A stretch of 5,386 bases of DNA, from NCBI GenBank assembly GCA_004357415.1, contig SMVY01000180.1, forward strand, positions 1 to 5,386. Reading direction: 5' to 3'. Shown here piece after piece: positions 5,130-5,386 of the stretch; position 1 is the stretch's first letter, and every line of letters begins with the position of its first letter. The stretch comes from Gemmatimonadota bacterium. GTDB taxonomy: Bacteria > Gemmatimonadota > Gemmatimonadetes > Gemmatimonadales > GWC2-71-9. The position numbers and the translations under genes were made by a program. A model generated the notes under the pieces. It saw nothing but the letters and a program-made list of their open reading frames with translations. It was not told the origin of the DNA and did no database searches.

Positions 5130-5386
5130 TCAGGGAGTGGCCGTGGCGGTGAAGTGGACGACGGGGAAGCTCGATACGGCAGCTTCGAGAGTGTTCTGCC
5201 CGGGCGTGGGGCCCAGCTGCCAGCCCTGGATTTGAGCCAGACCAAACTTCCCAGAAATCATCGAGCCGCTGCCGATCACCTGTCCGCCACCGCTCAGTAC
5301 CTGCCACTGGACCGGCTCACCCTGGACCCCGTTGCCGAATTGGTCAGCCACCCGCACCTCGGGCGGGACGGCGACTTCGGTATTCA
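5130..5386 (-). CDS. C-terminal Big-1 (Ig-like) domain of a cut protein
   Basis: The frame is open from the right edge (first whole codon at 5384-5382) to TGA at 5132-5130 and shows 84 residues. These form nearly one Big-1 domain. VRVADQFGNGVQGEPVQWQV is the entry motif, SGGGQVIGSG follows, then GLAQIQGWQLGPTPGQNTLE and the closing VVHFTATATP. The GTG at 5357 lies in the middle of the entry motif and is not a real start. The pattern closely matches the Big-1 domain of the neighbouring M8-like lipoprotein (SGGG, W-x-LG, NTL, FxATA). Proteins of this kind usually carry several Big-1 domains behind a signal peptide. What precedes this one, and so the function, is outside the window. The protein ends right after the domain, and a terminator follows, so the stop looks natural. 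Confidence 0.85.
   Translation of the reverse strand, partial: NTEVAVPPEVRVADQFGNGVQGEPVQWQVLSGGGQVIGSGSMISGKFGLAQIQGWQLGPTPGQNTLEAAVSSFPVVHFTATATP

Noticed and set aside
4954..5307. An N-terminal extension of the M8-like gene of 118 residues.
   Set aside because: It overlaps the terminator and the coding region of the right Big-1 gene, has an Arg/Gly/Trp-rich non-native composition, and would bury the lipoprotein signal peptide inside the protein. ATG 4953 has a strong ribosome binding site.
1..5386. The window length of 5386 equals the phiX174 genome length.
   Set aside because: The content is GC-rich bacterial coding sequence with metallopeptidase and Ig-like genes. It shares nothing visible with phiX174, so the match in length is chance.
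1..5386. A circular replicon joining the two ends.
   Set aside because: The left-edge gene on plus and the right-edge gene on minus both lack their 5' ends and would have to read through each other across the junction. A linear cut from a longer chromosome fits better.

Overview
This is a 5.4 kb high-GC bacterial segment that is almost entirely coding. It holds five protein genes, two of them cut by the window edges. There is no RNA gene, CRISPR array, transposase or phage gene. At least four of the five products are exported. Two are lipoproteins with clear lipoboxes, one has a Sec signal peptide and looks like a small outer-membrane barrel, and one is the end of a bacterial Ig-like (Big-1) protein carrying a copper-type cupredoxin domain. 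The fifth is the last Big-1 module of a cut protein. A diderm, GC-rich, environmental bacterium fits. The mix of Big-1 modules, M8-like peptidase and Big-1/cupredoxin fusion is of a kind I associate with Gemmatimonadota-like metagenomic contigs, but that assignment is an impression from protein style, not from a marker gene.

Layout, left to right. Positions 1-695 (+) are the C-terminal part of a Big-1/cupredoxin protein. Positions 696-881 are intergenic, with two strong GC-rich hairpins that probably end transcription of that gene, then a possible promoter for the next. Positions 882-1409 (+) encode a 175-residue signal-peptide protein, probably a small beta-barrel. It runs convergently into the next gene and the two stop codons overlap by 4 bp. 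Positions 1406-3658 (-) encode a 750-residue lipoprotein with two tandem beta-sandwich repeats, a CARDB-like region and a metzincin zinc-peptidase core. Positions 3688-4953 (-) encode a 421-residue lipoprotein with one Big-1 domain and a leishmanolysin-like (M8) metallopeptidase domain. Positions 4954-5129 are intergenic, with a good intrinsic terminator on the minus strand. Positions 5130-5386 (-) are the C-terminal Big-1 domain of another cut protein.

The two peptidase genes are 29 nt apart on the same strand and are very likely one operon, M8-like gene first. Both products should be anchored to a membrane by a lipid and act outside the cytoplasm, so the core of the window reads as a small surface or secreted proteolysis locus flanked by Ig-like surface proteins. 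No regulator, immunity gene, dedicated secretion gene or substrate gene is visible, so the target of the proteases cannot be read from this window. I found no convincing evidence of a wholly new type of system. The points most worth checking are the pairing of two different metzincins in one operon, the gp63-like ligand spacing in the M8-like protein, and the long copper-ligand loop in the cupredoxin domain.
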